Assembly: GCA_030278955.1 (NCBI GenBank)
Contig: JAOANR010000010.1
Location: forward strand, 16,413,086 to 16,477,085
Reading direction: 5' to 3'
DNA: 64,000 nt
Source: Hygrophila difformis
Lineage: Eukaryota; Streptophyta; Magnoliopsida; Lamiales; Acanthaceae
Positions 1 to 12,580 of this stretch are shown here, in pieces. The position numbers were made by a program, and so were the translations under genes. The notes below the pieces were generated by a model. That model searched no databases. It saw only the letters and a list, made by a program, of their open reading frames with translations, and had not been told where the DNA came from. How positions within the stretch are numbered: position 1 is the first letter of the stretch; the number at the start of each line of letters is the position of its first letter.

Positions 1-90
1 ATTCGATTTTACATCTGGCCCCCTATCCGTCACATCTATTCATTTTTAATGCGGCATAAGTCCTCACCACTAATTTCTCTTCAGATTCAG

Positions 91-91
91 G

Positions 92-132
<41 letters not shown>

Positions 133-175
133 AGAAGAAGAAGAAGAAGAAAGAAGAGGAAGAAGAAGAAGAAAA
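91..175. repeat. poly-A and GAA/GAAGAA purine tract
   Basis: A run of about 36 A residues is followed by AAG/GAG trinucleotide repeats. It is low-complexity sequence with no coding meaning, and the apparent lysine/arginine-rich frames here are artefacts. Confidence 0.9.
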
Positions 176-239
176 TGGATATGAGATCCATGAGTATTCA
201 AAATGGAATAAATTTTCATACCATAATCTGATAATCATA

Positions 240-1190
240 TTAATGTTTACGGGTGACCAATACTTTAAAGTTGTAAAATAAAATAACTAATATTAAATTA
301 TATTTTGATTTTATAAATATGGATACCTGGTATATGCCAAAAACACAATTAGAGGCGGACCCAAACAAATTATTTATGGGGATCCTAGTCGTATGAATGG
401 CGGCTAATAAAATACTTTCAATTTTTGGGAACCCATGTTTTTAAAATTCATTTAATTGTTAATTTTTTTAGCATTTTTCATATAGTTATAATTTTCTTTT
501 GATCTTTCGTACATGTAATAGCGTGGTTCAAATTGACTCTTCTCTGCAAAAAGTTTTAATTGTGGTTTTTTGTTATTTTTTTTTTTTACTCATTTGTAAA
601 GAAATACATAGGTGTTGATACATTTTTTCATATAGACAGTATTTTTTTCGGTGCATGACTTAATTAAAAATAAATAAATATTAATTTTTGTGTTTCAAAT
701 TTTTTTATATATTGTTATACTTGTTTTATAGAAACATTGAAAATTTATAATTATACTTTAAGATATTATAAGGGTCTTATTTTTGTAATAGAACATAGTT
801 ATTGGAAATGATTAAATGATTGCCTAGTCGATACTTTTCAAAATTGGAGAGAGAAATATTCACAATTAGAGATTTATAGGAGCTTAGAGACAATTTGAAA
901 AAGATTTGTGGACTTGAAATTGGGTTAGAGAAGAAAAAATAAATAATAATTCTATTATATATGGGTATATACTCCCTTCGTTTTTTTTTTTTAAAAAAAA
1001 GGTAACTTTTTTACGTTTTTTATTGTTCATTATTGTACTTTTGTTATACAAGAAAAAATATAGCCATGTGACATCTTGTTGAATTCATCTTATCTTGTAA
1101 TTTTTATACATCAAATTTTTAGAATTTTGACTTATACCAAATTCCAATTATTAATAGTTTAAAATATGCACTGATATATGTATAAATGAG
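240..1190. other. AT-rich intergenic DNA, nothing recognised
   Basis: No reading frame, RNA gene or repeat structure is recognised on either strand. The stretch contains several poly-T tracts. Confidence 0.6.
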
Positions 1191-1195
1191 AAACA

Positions 1196-1700
1196 TCAGT
1201 AAAGGAGAATGAAAAATTCCTCAGAGCATGCTCCATACTTGGCCATGGCGTTAGCCACAAAATTATCTTCTCTGAAAATATGAAACTCGGAATGGTGAGC
1301 AAGGAGGTCCGCAATGCTTCTCACCAACGGAAACAACGAGTGGGAAGCATCAACATGGGGCAAAATAAGACGCAAGGCTCCTAAAGAATCCAAATAGCAC
1401 CAAACACTCTCATTCCCCCGCTGAAGAAGCCAGCGCATGCCATTCAAATACCATGCAACCTAGGCACCAAGTTGGAGGCAATCCCAATAGAACCGGAAAA
1501 CCCATCTGTCCACGTGCTATTACCATCACGCAATACACTCCCAAACCCGCCCGACCTGGATTGCCAAAGGAATACCCCGTCTACATGGAGCAACACGCCA
1601 TAAAGCCTGCGGGAATTCCAAGCCATTGAACCACCTGCTTAGGAGGAAAAAATATTGGTCACCTTCCCCCGCGAAACAATTAAAATTCCAAGCGTTCCAA
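1196..1700 (-). pseudogene. relic of plant RNase H-like (RVT_3 type) domain
   Basis: Read on the minus strand in two overlapping frames (1444-1700 then 1196-1447), the translation has the order expected of the RNase H domain found in plant non-LTR retroelements and RNase H-like genes. It shows a GGFGSVLRDG segment, a WTDGFSGSIG segment, a YLDSLGALRLI segment (the acidic D/S-L-A motif) and a C-terminal FREDNFVANAMAKYGA motif. The frame changes near 1445, and there is no start codon or upstream reverse transcriptase, so this is a broken fragment. The left LTR of the neighbouring Copia element begins 50 bp away. It could instead be a degraded host RNase H-like gene; the sequence does not separate the two. 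Confidence 0.6.
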
Positions 1701-1752
1701 ACAAGACACATTTTTATTAACTCAAATTGTATATAAATAAAAATTATGTAAT

Positions 1753-1762
1753 TGTTGTGAAG

Positions 1763-1813
<51 letters not shown>

Positions 1814-2099
1814 CACTGCTCAAGTTGAACAAGAAATACAAGAAACAGAGAGAAGGGAAGCAGTGGTTGAAGAGAAATAATATGAAAAATAGAGAAGGCA
1901 GAGAGAGTCTGAGAGAGAAAATGGAAACGAGAGAAATCAATTATTGTAACTTGTTTTCTTATATTAATGAGAGTATTACAATGATGTATATATAAGCAAA
2001 TAAAGCCACTCTACCGACACTTGTAGAGGAATTGTTTTGGTGTATTGTAATAAAGACATTCAACAGTCCATGTGAGTGCAATTGCCAGCATTTATGGCA
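1753..2099 (-). repeat. 3' LTR of Copia element 1
   Basis: It matches 6868-7188 along its length. It is about 26 bp longer, mainly because of an expanded AT microsatellite near its left end. Confidence 0.88.
1766..1810. repeat. (AT)n microsatellite inside LTR
   Basis: This is an uninterrupted TA dinucleotide run of about 45 bp. The matching position in the other LTR (about 6880-6896) has a much shorter run, so the expansion happened after insertion. Confidence 0.9.
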
Positions 2100-2239
2100 C
2101 TCCCCCTTTGAATGTATTCAATATAAAGAATATGCATCGTTAAAACCTTATTAGGAAAAAAACTCAGTGGGAAAAAAATCCAAGTGAAGGAAAAAAGAGT
2201 ACAGTATTCTTGTATCTAGTGCTACCCCTGATTTGGACA

Positions 2240-5200
2240 TCATTTTAAATCTCGAAGCTGCCGCATTCCAATTTTCTTCACGAGCTTCTCGAATGTTGCA
2301 GTCGGCAATGCCTTGGTAAATAGATCCACTAAATTATTTTCTGATCGAATCTGTTGCACATCGATTTCACCATTCTTTTTAAGATTATGAGTGTAGAATA
2401 ATTTTGGTGAAATATGCTTTGTTCTATCTCCTTTGATATAACCCCCTTTCAACTGGGCTATACAAGCCGAATTATCCTCAAATAAAATTGTTGGGGGCAT
2501 TTGTGGTTCAACGATTAACCCCCAACTCTTCAATATATGTTGAGTCATTGATCTCAACCAAACACATTCTCGACTTGTTTCATGAATTGCTAATATTTCG
2601 GCATGATTAGAAGAAGTAGCAGTTAGAGTCTGCTTCATTGACCTCCAAAAGATAGCAGTTCCACCACACATAAAGATATAGCCTGTTTGAGATTTGGCTT
2701 TGTGTGGATCTGACAAATAACCTGCATCGGCATAGCCGATTAACTCATGTCGAGAGTCTTTTGGGTAAAATAACCCAAGGTCAACCGTTCCTTGGAGATA
2801 GCGAAAAATGTATTTTATGCCCTTCCAATGTCGTTGAGTAGGGCAAGAACTGAATCTTGCGAGTAAATTGTCTGCAAATGAGATATCAGGTCGCGTGTTA
2901 TTTGCAAGATACATCAAAGCGCCAATTGCGCTTAAATATGGTATTTCTGGGCCAAGTTGCTCTTCATCATCTTCTTTTGGCCTAAACGGATCCTTTGCAG
3001 GATCAAGTGCCCAAACGACCATTGGATTGCTCAACGGATGAGCATAATCCATTCGAAATTGCTTTAATATCTTTTGGGTATAAGCTGATTGATGAAAAAA
3101 TATGCACTTTTCCAAGTGCTCAATTTGTAGATCAAGGCAGAATTTCATTTTACCGAAATCCTTGATTTCGAATTCCTTTTTTCAGATATTCAACAGTCTT
3201 TTCCAGCTCTTCAGGAGTTCCAATTAAATTTGAATCGTCAACATAGACAACGATCATTACAAATTCTGACCAATTTTTCTTTATAAATACACAAAGACTG
3301 ATAGGGTCATTTGTATAACTTTCATTTATCAAACTTTTACTGAGGCGGTTATACCACATTCGGCCAGAGCTTGAGCCCTTATAAGGATTTTTGCAATTTG
3401 ATGGAATAAGCTCCTCTCGGTTTTGAGTTATAAGACTCTGATAACTTAAACCCTTTAGGTATTTTCATATAAATATCATTTTCCAATGAGCCATATAAAT
3501 AAGCAGTAACAACATTCATCAGCCTAATTTCAAGATTTTCTCGTACTGCCAGGCTCATAAAATACCTGAATGTTATTCCATCCATAACCGGGGAATATGT
3601 TTCCTCAAAATCAATTCCCGGTCTTTGGAAAAACCTTGGGCTACAAGCCTTGCCTTATATTTGGCAATTTCATTGTTTTCATTTCTCTTTCTCACAAACA
3701 CCCACCTGTAGCCAACAGGTTTCAAATTTCTGGTGTTTGGACAATAGGGCCGAATACTTTTCTTTTATTCAGTGAGTCCAGCTCAGACTGAATCGCATCT
3801 TTCCATTTTGGCCAATCATTTCTTTTCCGACATTCTTCAACTGATCTTGGTTCAGGATCCTCGTTATTTTCCATTACATCGAGTGCAACGTTGTATGCAA
3901 AAGCATTATCAATGGTTATTTCTTTTCGGTTCCAACATTTCCCAGTATTGATATAATTGAAAGAAGTTTCAATAACTTCATTTTTATCTGGGTGAATGTT
4001 TTCAGGTTCAACCTTTTCGGGGGTTGAATCAATTTCTCCTTCAGGAGTATCATCGGTGATTGATTTATCACCCATATGGATAATTTTCTTCTTTCGTGGA
4101 TTTTTATCCTTGGAACCCAAAGGCCTACCACGCTTCAGGCATGCAATAGGTTCATTTGCACTCGGAATTTGCCATTCTGGGATATTTATATTAGCTGGTG
4201 CATTTGCTGCTTCAATATATGATTTTGTGACTTTAGCAGCATCATTAAAAGTATCGGGTAATTGATTTGCAATTCCCTGCAAAATGCACAATTCTTTGAA
4301 CTTCAAGTTCGCATTGCCTTGCACGAGCATCAAGGAAATCAAATGGACTTTGCCAAGATATTTCATTTTTCAGTTGATCATTTCCTCCCCCTAATATCGG
4401 GAATTGAGTTTCATCAAAATGACAGTCTGCAAATCTTGCAGTAAATAAATCACCCATTTTTGCTCAAGATATTTAATAGTCGAGGGTGATTCATACCCGA
4501 CATATATGCTCAACCTTCTTTGAGGTCCCATTTTTGTACGTTGTGGTGGTGCAATTGGTATATAAACCGCGCACCCAAAAATTCGCAAATGGGATATATT
4601 GAGCTCCTTTCCAAACTCAATTTGTATACAGGAATGGCATGATAGCTTGTCGGCCTTATTTTTACAAGTGCTGCTGCATGCAATATAGCATGTTCCCAAG
4701 CAGAAACAGTGAGTTTTGATTTCATTAACAAGGGTCTTGCAATTAATTGCAATCGCTTAATAAATGATTCTGCCAGAACATTTTTCATGTGCACATGAGG
4801 CACGGGATGTTCAACAGTAATTCCAATCGACATGCAGAAATCATCAAATGCATGTGATGTATAATTTGTTCAAGTAATCTTGCGAATGTCAAATTGTGAG
4901 TTGATATTAAACAAACGTGTGACAAGCGTGATGACACATCAATTAGTACCATAAAGTACTTGAAAGGTCCACACGGTGGATCAATATGTCCACATATATC
5001 ACTTTGAATTCTTTCTAGAAATGTAGGGGGGTTCAATTCCCACTTTTACTGGAGATGGTCTGGTTATCAATTTCCCTTGTGAACAGGCTGCACAATTTGG
5101 AACTCATTTAGATTCAATATCATTTGCCTTTTCAATGTATGACCATTTGAATTTTCAATAATTTGCCTTAGCATTACACTGCCGGGATGCCCAAGTCTAT

Positions 5201-6733
5201 CATGCCATGTAATAAATTCACTAGTAGCTTTCAAGCCTACTAGGTTATGTATTTCTGCGGCACATATTTTTGTATAGTATAAGCCAGAGGAGTAACATGA
5301 CAATTTTTCATTTACAATTTTTTTGCCATTTTCAATTCGAGTTATCAAAAGATACTCGTGATCTGCCTCTTTTGAAGTTTCAATGTGATATCCATTTTTT
5401 CGAATATCATTGAAGCTCAGTAAATTTCTTCGAGCTTTGCGTGAGAACAAGGCGTTTTCAATCGCCATTTTTGTCACTTCAGGGAGAAATATAACAGCTC
5501 TACCGGAGCCTTCAATGCATTTTGTATTACCGCTTATAGTGTTCACTGCGGTCTTTTCCAATTTTAAATTGGAGAAATGCTTTTGCTTTTCAAAATGCTA
5601 TGCGTTGTTGCACTGTCAATGAGGCAGATATCATCTCCGACTTTTGAAAGCATTCATTTCTTTACAAGAATATAAGAAGATAATTAAACATCAGCAATAT
5701 AAATATTATTAATGCAAAAACATATTTATATTATACATGAGTTTATAAAATGGAAGTACAAGATATAAAATTTATATTATATAGGAATAATAGAAATACA
5801 AATATATATAGCTATATAATATTTTATTTAGTAACAGTATCTGGCTCAACAAAATCATCAGCTTCCAGGTGCGTGATATTATCATTTAAAATATCATCAT
5901 ATGTATCATCGTGGGCATTATGGTGTGATTCAACTTCGTTTCTGAGCCGGATGGCCTTTAATTCCACAGCGATCACAGATTTCATTATTGTATCTATTTT
6001 TTCTTGCATAATTTCTTTATTGTGGTTTGTAAGGCCTTCTGGTATCATATCTACGATTTTGCTCAAATTGAGGCTTATTTCGATAATTATTTTGACGAGA
6101 TGATTCACCTCTGCCTCGATTGTGATACCGATTTTGGCCACGATCATCATTTTGATTTTTAAAATGCCCACGATCACGCACATATTTCGTTGATTGAGCT
6201 GTGTTCACATCAGGAAACGGTTTTGTACCTGCAAGCCTAGATTCATGATTTCTCAACAGCAATAGGCTGTTTTGTTCAGCCAATAATAAGCAGGTGATAA
6301 GATCATAATATCTTTAAAAACCTTTTTGACGGTATTGCTCACTCAATACTGAGTTTTTAGCGTGAAACGTAGAATACGTTTTTTCAAACATTTCTTCTTC
6401 AGATATCTTTTGCCCACATAATTGCAATTGGGCCGTAATTTCGAACACAGCCCGGACTGTTTTGAAGTCCTGAAGCCTCAGGTTTTGCCAGTCATCATGT
6501 GCTTTTGGAAGCACAGACTTTTTAAGGTTATCATATCTTTCTTTCAGCTTTTCCCACAATGTCAGTGGGGATTCCATAGTCACATACTCCAGTTTCAGTG
6601 CCTCCTCGATATGATGGCACAAGAAAATCATGGCTTTTGCCTGATTGTGACGGTTGGGATTTTTGCCTTCAGCAATAGTATCTTCTAAACCCATTGAAGC
6701 AAGATGTATTTTAACATCTCGGGCCCAAGACAT
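2240..6733 (-). pseudogene. Copia gag-pol relic of element 1
   Basis: Pieces in several frames follow Copia order from high to low coordinate. A UBN2-type gag (6314-6733) and gag C-terminus (6017-6283) come first. A GAG-pre-integrase block with HDRLGHPGSVMLRQII lies at 5067-5561. Integrase core pieces follow at 4510-5036, then a linker and reverse transcriptase N-terminus (3722-4366, 3379-3585). The catalytic segment VYVDDSNLIG is at 3150-3359. The RT C-terminus plus RNase H (2240-3148) ends in the typical LFTKALPTATFEKLV tail. The zinc knuckle and protease DTGA motif were not found. At least eight frame breaks make it non-functional. Confidence 0.9.
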
Positions 6734-6867
6734 ATAATTACTTCTTTCAACGGTTAAGGGATCAAATTCCTACTTTGCAATGTTAGCCATAATCTTATTG
6801 AAAGTTTAGAAATAAGAAATTATACCTCAAATGGTAATCCGGACAAAGTTTACTCGTGCTGATAATG

Positions 6868-7188
6868 TGTTGTGAATAATTATATATATATATATAGCCA
6901 TTGCTCAAGTTGAACAAGAAATACAAGAAAGAGAGATGGAAAGCAATGGTAATTGAAGAGAAATAATATGGAAGAATAGATAAGGCAGAGAGAGTCTGAG
7001 AGAGAAAATGGAAACAAGAGAAATCAATTATTGTAACTTGTTTTCTTATATTAATGGGAGTATTACAATGGTGTATATATAAGCAAATAAAGCCACTCTC
7101 TACGGACACTTGTAGAGGAATTGTTTTGGTGTATTGTAATAAAGACATTTAACAATCCATGTGAGTGCAATTGCCATCATTTATGGCA
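6868..7188 (-). repeat. 5' LTR of Copia element 1
   Basis: It pairs with 1753-2099. Just inside it (plus 6850-6866) lies CTCGTGCTGATAATG. Read on the minus strand this gives TTATCAGCACGAG where the primer-binding site should be. This is not the common TGGTATCAGAGC of plant Copia elements. Confidence 0.85.
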
Positions 7189-7383
7189 GTTATGTAATTT
7201 TAGGTTTTAAAACTAATATACAAACACTACAAATTTAAAATAAAATATTATTTGCTTATTATTTTTCAAATAATTATTTAAATGAAAAGATTTTATTTTT
7301 CTTGGTATACAATTTAGATGAAAATATTTGAATTTATGGAAGAATTTAGAAGGCATTCATTCCTTCGAAAAAATTTAACATAC

Positions 7384-7584
7384 TCAGAATCCATAATGCT
7401 GTTTAGCTTCTCCCTGGAACCGCACAATTAATTTCCATGCTGTGAATTCTCCAGCCACAACTTCGCATACTCCACGCATTTCTGCAGTACAAACCTGTAC
7501 CAAAACATTGCCTCCTCCCTGTCCTGGTTTCGACAAACCCCCAGTCAATGCAAGCATGTCCAAATCCTTTCCTTCTAAAGAAGC
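7384..7584 (-). other. coding-like stretch ending in a stop, unrecognised
   Basis: On the minus strand an open frame of about 66 codons runs from a possible AG splice acceptor near 7585 to TGA at 7384-7386. The translation includes TGGLSKPGQGGGNVLVQV and ends GEAKQHYGF. Its composition looks like real protein rather than random AT-rich sequence. I do not recognise the family. It may be a last exon of a gene whose other exons I could not join, a pseudogene remnant, or an alternative 3' exon of the gene at 7990-9564. A larger plus-strand frame over 7548-7913 is probably a shadow. Confidence 0.35.
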
Positions 7585-7989
7585 CTCACATAATCATACG
7601 TGAGACAACAATTCCTCTTAAGCATCCTCCTGAACAAGTTAAATCCACTCAGCAAATACTTGAAATGCATTGGAAGGCACCCGGAAGATGGATGTGTTCT
7701 CCTCAAGGTCAATCCGACATACCAGGAAACAACCTACAAGAGCAGGTGCTGAATCTCTACAAATCATGCCCGAGAACAGATGATTTGGAGCACAAGAAAT
7801 TCACATGCTCCTTGTTAAGGCATCCCCCATGGAGAGCAATTCATCCAATTGGCATATGCAATCCAGTAACAGATAGCAAGGGGGCACTTGCTACAGGACA
7901 GGGCCGTCGGTGATTGTGGATAAGTCATAGGAGGGAGGCAATAGATAGACTAGCAAGGGGCATCGATTGGCTCCAAACTGGCTATCCAA

Positions 7990-8244
7990 TCACAATTGAC
8001 ATATTGCCTCTTCAACCAAGCGGACATCCACCTGAGAGACAACCAAAACAGTAAAATGAATGTTAGCACATGGATCATAGACCAGTAAATCAGAAACTGA
8101 AAATGAGTGAGAGATAGATTTATTAACCTCTATGTCGGGAATTCATGGGGTTCTCAAACTACTTCATTGCTCTTGAATTAGGCACCATTCATTCATCTCC
8201 ATGACGGAAGAGAGCAAACCCAATTTGATTACATCCTTGATCAA

Positions 8245-8283
<39 letters not shown>

Positions 8284-9564
8284 TCATAGATGTTGATTTC
8301 CTGGCAAAAGCAGCACAACTAATTGCAAAGAACTATTATAAGTGATTTAAAAAAATTCTTTATTCTTACCATCTCAAAAAGAGATGCTTTAAGATCACTT
8401 TCCGCAGGGGATATTGCATTTTCAGTAGTCTCTTTATGGTACAATAAGCCAATGCACAACTTGTCTCCTCCAACTTTAGGAACGGGCACCTAAATGTTTG
8501 ATTTCCACGAAAGCAAGAATGGAAAAAATATTCAGAATGAGATATATGTATCATAAATGCATAAGATCCTTTTTCCACGCTCAAGTAAACCACCTAAAAT
8601 TAATGTCCACGTTTATAGCTATTATACCACATTCACGCATATGTATGAGATCGCACGTGGATATGATCGATCATGGACAAGCGACAAAGTGGAACAAATT
8701 TACTTTATCCCAATAAACTTAAGGTCAACAATGCTAACCACATTCTTGCATAATTTATGAGTTACAAATGGATTTGTTTGATCATGGGAAAGCAACAAAA
8801 GTGAAACAAGATTATACTTATCCAGTGTATATACAATCATCATGAAAATCACGGCATGAATCTATACATTCATTCTACGAATTACGTAAGAAATATCTAA
8901 TGTGCGATTATATCAAATATTTTGGGTGCAAAAAGGTTTTAACTAAAATCTTCTGGAACTTGCAGTGACTATCTAATGTGCTATTATCTAAAGCTTTTTC
9001 ATGTTTTTACTATCAGAACTTATTTATTTTAAAATTTCAATATCCACTGAAGCATATTAAAGCTGTGCACAAAATAAAATAAATGAAAGAGGATATATCA
9101 ACTTCCATTCCAAAAATGCAATTTAAAATCAATGCCTCAAACTGCTCTAAAATTTCATGGCATAAGCAAAATTCTAAGTTTTATTATTATTATTTTTCTT
9201 GAGATTGTAGCTTTATTTGATTTATTGGTCTTGGTTAAACGGCAGCAGGTTTCTACTTTCTATTCACGGTTTCCGTAGTGATTGTATCCAAACTCTTTCT
9301 GCAGTAATTCTTACATCAATGACACTTTACCATCTTAAATAACAAACAATGCTTTTGCAATGCATCGAAGAACAAAAAAAAAAAAAATGAACATCAAAAT
9401 GTTAAAAAAAGACACAAAATTAAAAGGGACTAAGAAAAAACTGCGATTATGTACAAGCAAGAGAGGAATTCTTGAGAATTTACCAGATAAATGAAGCGCG
9501 GCAGATCTATGCGGCCTTTATTTGGTCTGTAAACTTGGAGAATTCGGCAAATCGAAAACTTCAT
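7990..9564 (-). CDS. small spliced gene, 80-aa protein of unknown function
   Basis: Three exons join in phase 0 with GT/AG borders. Exon 1 is 9484-9564 (27 codons, beginning MKFSICRILQVYRPNKG), exon 2 is 8370-8489 (40 codons, beginning VPVPKVGGDKLCIGLLY), and exon 3 is 7990-8031 (13 codons plus TGA, VDVRLVEEAICQL). The introns are about 994 and 338 bp. No transmembrane segment or known catalytic motif is visible. A TATAAATAG box lies 79 bp upstream of the ATG. An earlier out-of-frame ATG near 9600 opens a 28-codon uORF (ends before exon 1 ends). I do not recognise the family. Exon 3 is the least certain exon; the true gene could continue into the coding-like stretch at 7384-7584. Confidence 0.55.
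8245..8283. repeat. (AAT)13 microsatellite
   Basis: A perfect AAT trinucleotide run lies in intron 2 of the small minus-strand gene. Confidence 0.95.
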
Positions 9565-9642
9565 TAGGGCAGGCGACCAGTGCCGACAGGGGAGGACGTA
9601 TCATATGTAGTAGGGTTTCAATTTTCTAAATTACTACCTTTC

Positions 9643-9651
9643 CTATTTATA
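9643..9651 (-). promoter_or_regulatory. TATA box of the 7990-9564 gene
   Basis: The minus strand reads TATAAATAG, a canonical plant TATA element. It sits 79 bp before the start codon at 9564, leaving room for a 5' leader of about 45-50 nt. Confidence 0.55.
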
Positions 9652-9659
9652 GACACAAA

Positions 9660-11027
9660 AGAATAGTTTTTTTCTCGAATTATTTTCACAAAAAAGGCAA
9701 AGAGTATTTATGTTGCAAGTTGTAACTCGTGATAACTGGCCAATGGGGTGTAAGGGAACCTTTTTAAAAGTAGAAGCAAAAATAACTTTTATTGTGTTGG
9801 GATTGGTTTTGGAAAACTTTTTTTTTTAAAAAATGTGTTTGAATATATATAACAATTGAAATACTTTTAAATAAATAATATATTCATCTACCAAATTTTA
9901 GTTTTTTTTTTTTCAAGTTCAAAAAAGAGTATCACTTATCAATTGTTATTGTATTATTAATTACACTCATATTACCCTGCCTGCTCAACATGTGAAAATA
10001 TGGAAAATATGAACAAAAAATTCGAATTTAACAAATAAAATAGCTTACTTTATTACATCACATCGATTATATTCCCAAGCTACTCAATCTATTTTAATTA
10101 TATCAAGTATATGGATACATATATGTATGAGTTCATCATAGATCGGGCAACCTTTTATTTTCGTTACATTTTAAAAAGACCCATACTAAAATTTTATATT
10201 TGCACTCTCATATAGTTTTGACTATGTGGTAACCAATATACTATGTATTGTGGTAACCAAACTCTCTGATATATGTTAAGCAATATACCATGAATGTGGT
10301 AAAGAAAGCTTGTTGAGATTAAACGAACCAGTAGAACTCGAGTTTTTAACGAAGCAAACCAAGTTAAAGTTCGAAACTAACTATAGGTAGATTCGAATTT
10401 TTGAGTTTGAAAGTGAGCCAAAACTCATTTTATGAGCTTGTTAAACATTTTAATACATATTCCATTTGTTTCATTCAAAGTATTCATTTAACCTTTTGAC
10501 AATATTTATTATTTAAATTTGACTCAATTTTATTGCAAATTGTATAACTAAAAATAATGAAATTGAGTCTTGTTAAATTCTTATAATCACATAGTTTTAA
10601 AATATACTTAATCCATTTTCATAAGTGTTATATGCACATTTACATAATAATTACTATTCGTTGAATAACTTTGGCTCGAGTTTTTAATATAGTTATATAA
10701 GTTAAAATATAGTCAATTGAGATATTGTTGGATTCTTCTAATCGCATAGATTTAGAATATCAAATTTTTATAATTTTTTGTTTTATACAACTTAAGATAT
10801 TTAAACGTTAAAAGTATATTAAAATGTATCACAAAAAAAACCTGGGGGGGATATATTTTTATAGTATAATTTTTTACTTTTACACATTTTAAGATATCAA
10901 CAATTAAACAAGTGCACTTAATTTTCTGCCCAAAAAAAAGCACATTTGGTTGAGGCAATTTTTTTTTAAAAAAAATTGCATTACAGCCAATAAATATTGA
11001 ATAATTTAATTTCTTAAAATTTTATCG
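9660..11027. other. AT-rich intergenic DNA
   Basis: No gene is recognised. Around 10300-10450 there is a short stretch rich in CGAGTT/GAACTCG-like words, similar in style to the ends of the hAT-like repeat at 49064-49545 and possibly a decayed relative. Homopolymer runs make up much of the rest. Confidence 0.5.
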
Positions 11028-11032
11028 AGCAC

Positions 11033-11321
11033 TGTTATAAATAATATAACCTATAAAATATCATTGTATATATATACGAAATGTGTATATGGCAGTGTAT
11101 TTAGATATATAGTTTAGTAATGTATAGAAAATGAACAACCGAACAAATCATATGTCAGTAGTAATACTTGTTTTCTTTTCTCACTGCAAAATATATACAA
11201 TGATGGCCAATATTTATAGCCACTTCAACCGCCTAAATGAAGACTAAATTCACTAATTATAGTAAAGTAATGATGAAGGCATACACAAATGGCATTGAGT
11301 CGACGTTGATAATATACAACA
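11033..11321 (-). repeat. 3' LTR of Copia element 2
   Basis: It matches 15629-15913 along its full length with scattered substitutions and small indels. Confidence 0.92.
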
Positions 11322-11537
11322 CTCCCCCTTGTATGCCTTTATACAAGTGATATGCCCCGTTAAAACCTTACTATGAAAAAACCCTGTGGGGGGGAAAAAA
11401 TCCTAATGAAGGAAAAAGAATACAGTATTCTTGTATTTATCTCTCCCCCTGATTTGGACTTCATTTTAAATCTCGAAGTCGTCGCATTCCAACTTTATTT
11501 ACGAGCCTCTCGAATGTCGCAGTCGCCAATGCTTTGG

Positions 11538-12580
11538 TTAATATATATATGTTAAGTTTTCCTCCGATCGCATTTGTTGCACATAAATTTTACCATTCTT
11601 TTGAAGATCATGGGTATAGTAAATTTTTGGTGAAATGTGTTTAGTTCTATCTCTTTCATATAAACCCCCTTTCAATTGGGTTGTACAAGCTGAATTATCT
11701 TCAAATAAAATTGTTGGGGGGATTTTTTGGTTCAAAGATTAAACCACAATTTTTCTATATATGTTTAGTCATTGACTTCAACCAAATACATTCCCGACTA
11801 GCCTCATGGATTGCTAATATTTAGGCATGATTTGATGAAGTAGCCATTAATATTAGTTTCATAGATCACCATGAGATGGTAGTTCCACCATACATAAAGA
11901 TATAGCCTTTTGAGTGGCTTGGTGTGGATCTGATAAATAACCTGCATCGGCATAGCCAATTAACTCAAATCGGGAGTCTTTTGGGTAAAACAACTAAGAT
12001 CAATTGTTCCCTGGAGATAGCGAAATATGTGTTTTATCCCTTTCCAATGTTGTTGAGTATGGCAAGAACTAAATCTTGCGATTAAATTAACAGCAAACGC
12101 AATATCAGGGCGCGTGCTATTTGCAAGATACATTAACGTGCCAATTGTGCTTAAATATGACACTTCTGGGCTAAGTTGTTCTTCATCATCTTCTTTTGGC
12201 CTAAATAGATCATTTGCAGGATCAGTTGCTCGAACAACGAGTCATTAGTTAGCGAATAAGCATATTTAATTCGAAATTACTTCAATACATTTTGGGTATA
12301 AGCTAATTGATTAACAAATATACCCATTTCTAAATGTTCAATTTGCAGGCCAAGGCAAAATTTCGTTGTTCCGAAATCCTTGATTTCGAACTCCCTTTTC
12401 AGATATTCAACTGTCTTTTTCAGCTCTTCAGGAGCTCCAATTAAGTTTAAATCGTCAACATAGACTGCAACGATTACAATCTCTGACCCATTTTTTCTTT
12501 ATAAAAACACAAGGACATATAGGCTCATTCAGATAACCTTTATTTATTAAACTTTTGCTGAGGCTGATAGATAATGTGCA
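11538..12580 (-). pseudogene. RNase H and RT relics of Copia element 2
   Basis: Minus-strand fragments correspond piece by piece to element 1. At 11538-11735 is RNase H with PPTILFEDNSAC and HISPKIYYTHDLQKNGKI. At 11960-12163 is the RT/RNase H junction with YLANSTRPDIAFAVNLIARF. An RT segment lies around 12380-12580. There are multiple stops and frameshifts. From 12590 to 15600 only scattered, unalignable gag/integrase-like words remain. Confidence 0.8.

Larger units (their letters stand above)
1753..7188 (-). mobile_element. decayed Copia LTR retrotransposon (element 1)
   Basis: Two LTRs (1753-2099 and 6868-7188) begin TGTTGTGA and end TATGGCA on the plus strand, so they have TG...CA ends. 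Internal coding relics read on the minus strand in Copia order: gag, integrase, reverse transcriptase, RNase H. Next to the left LTR a polypurine tract (minus strand AAAGGGGGAG) immediately precedes the LTR start. TTATGTAAT occurs at both outer flanks (1744-1752 and 7190-7198). This is longer than the usual 5-bp duplication and is offset by one base on the right, so the exact target duplication is uncertain. Many frameshifts and stops show the element is dead. Confidence 0.9.

Noticed and set aside
23..238. ORFs over the poly-A/GAA tract
   Set aside because: Low-complexity sequence giving poly-Lys or poly-Phe frames.
7548..7913. Plus-strand ORF of 121 codons
   Set aside because: It has no domain, no splice context and overlaps a more protein-like minus-strand frame; treated as a shadow.
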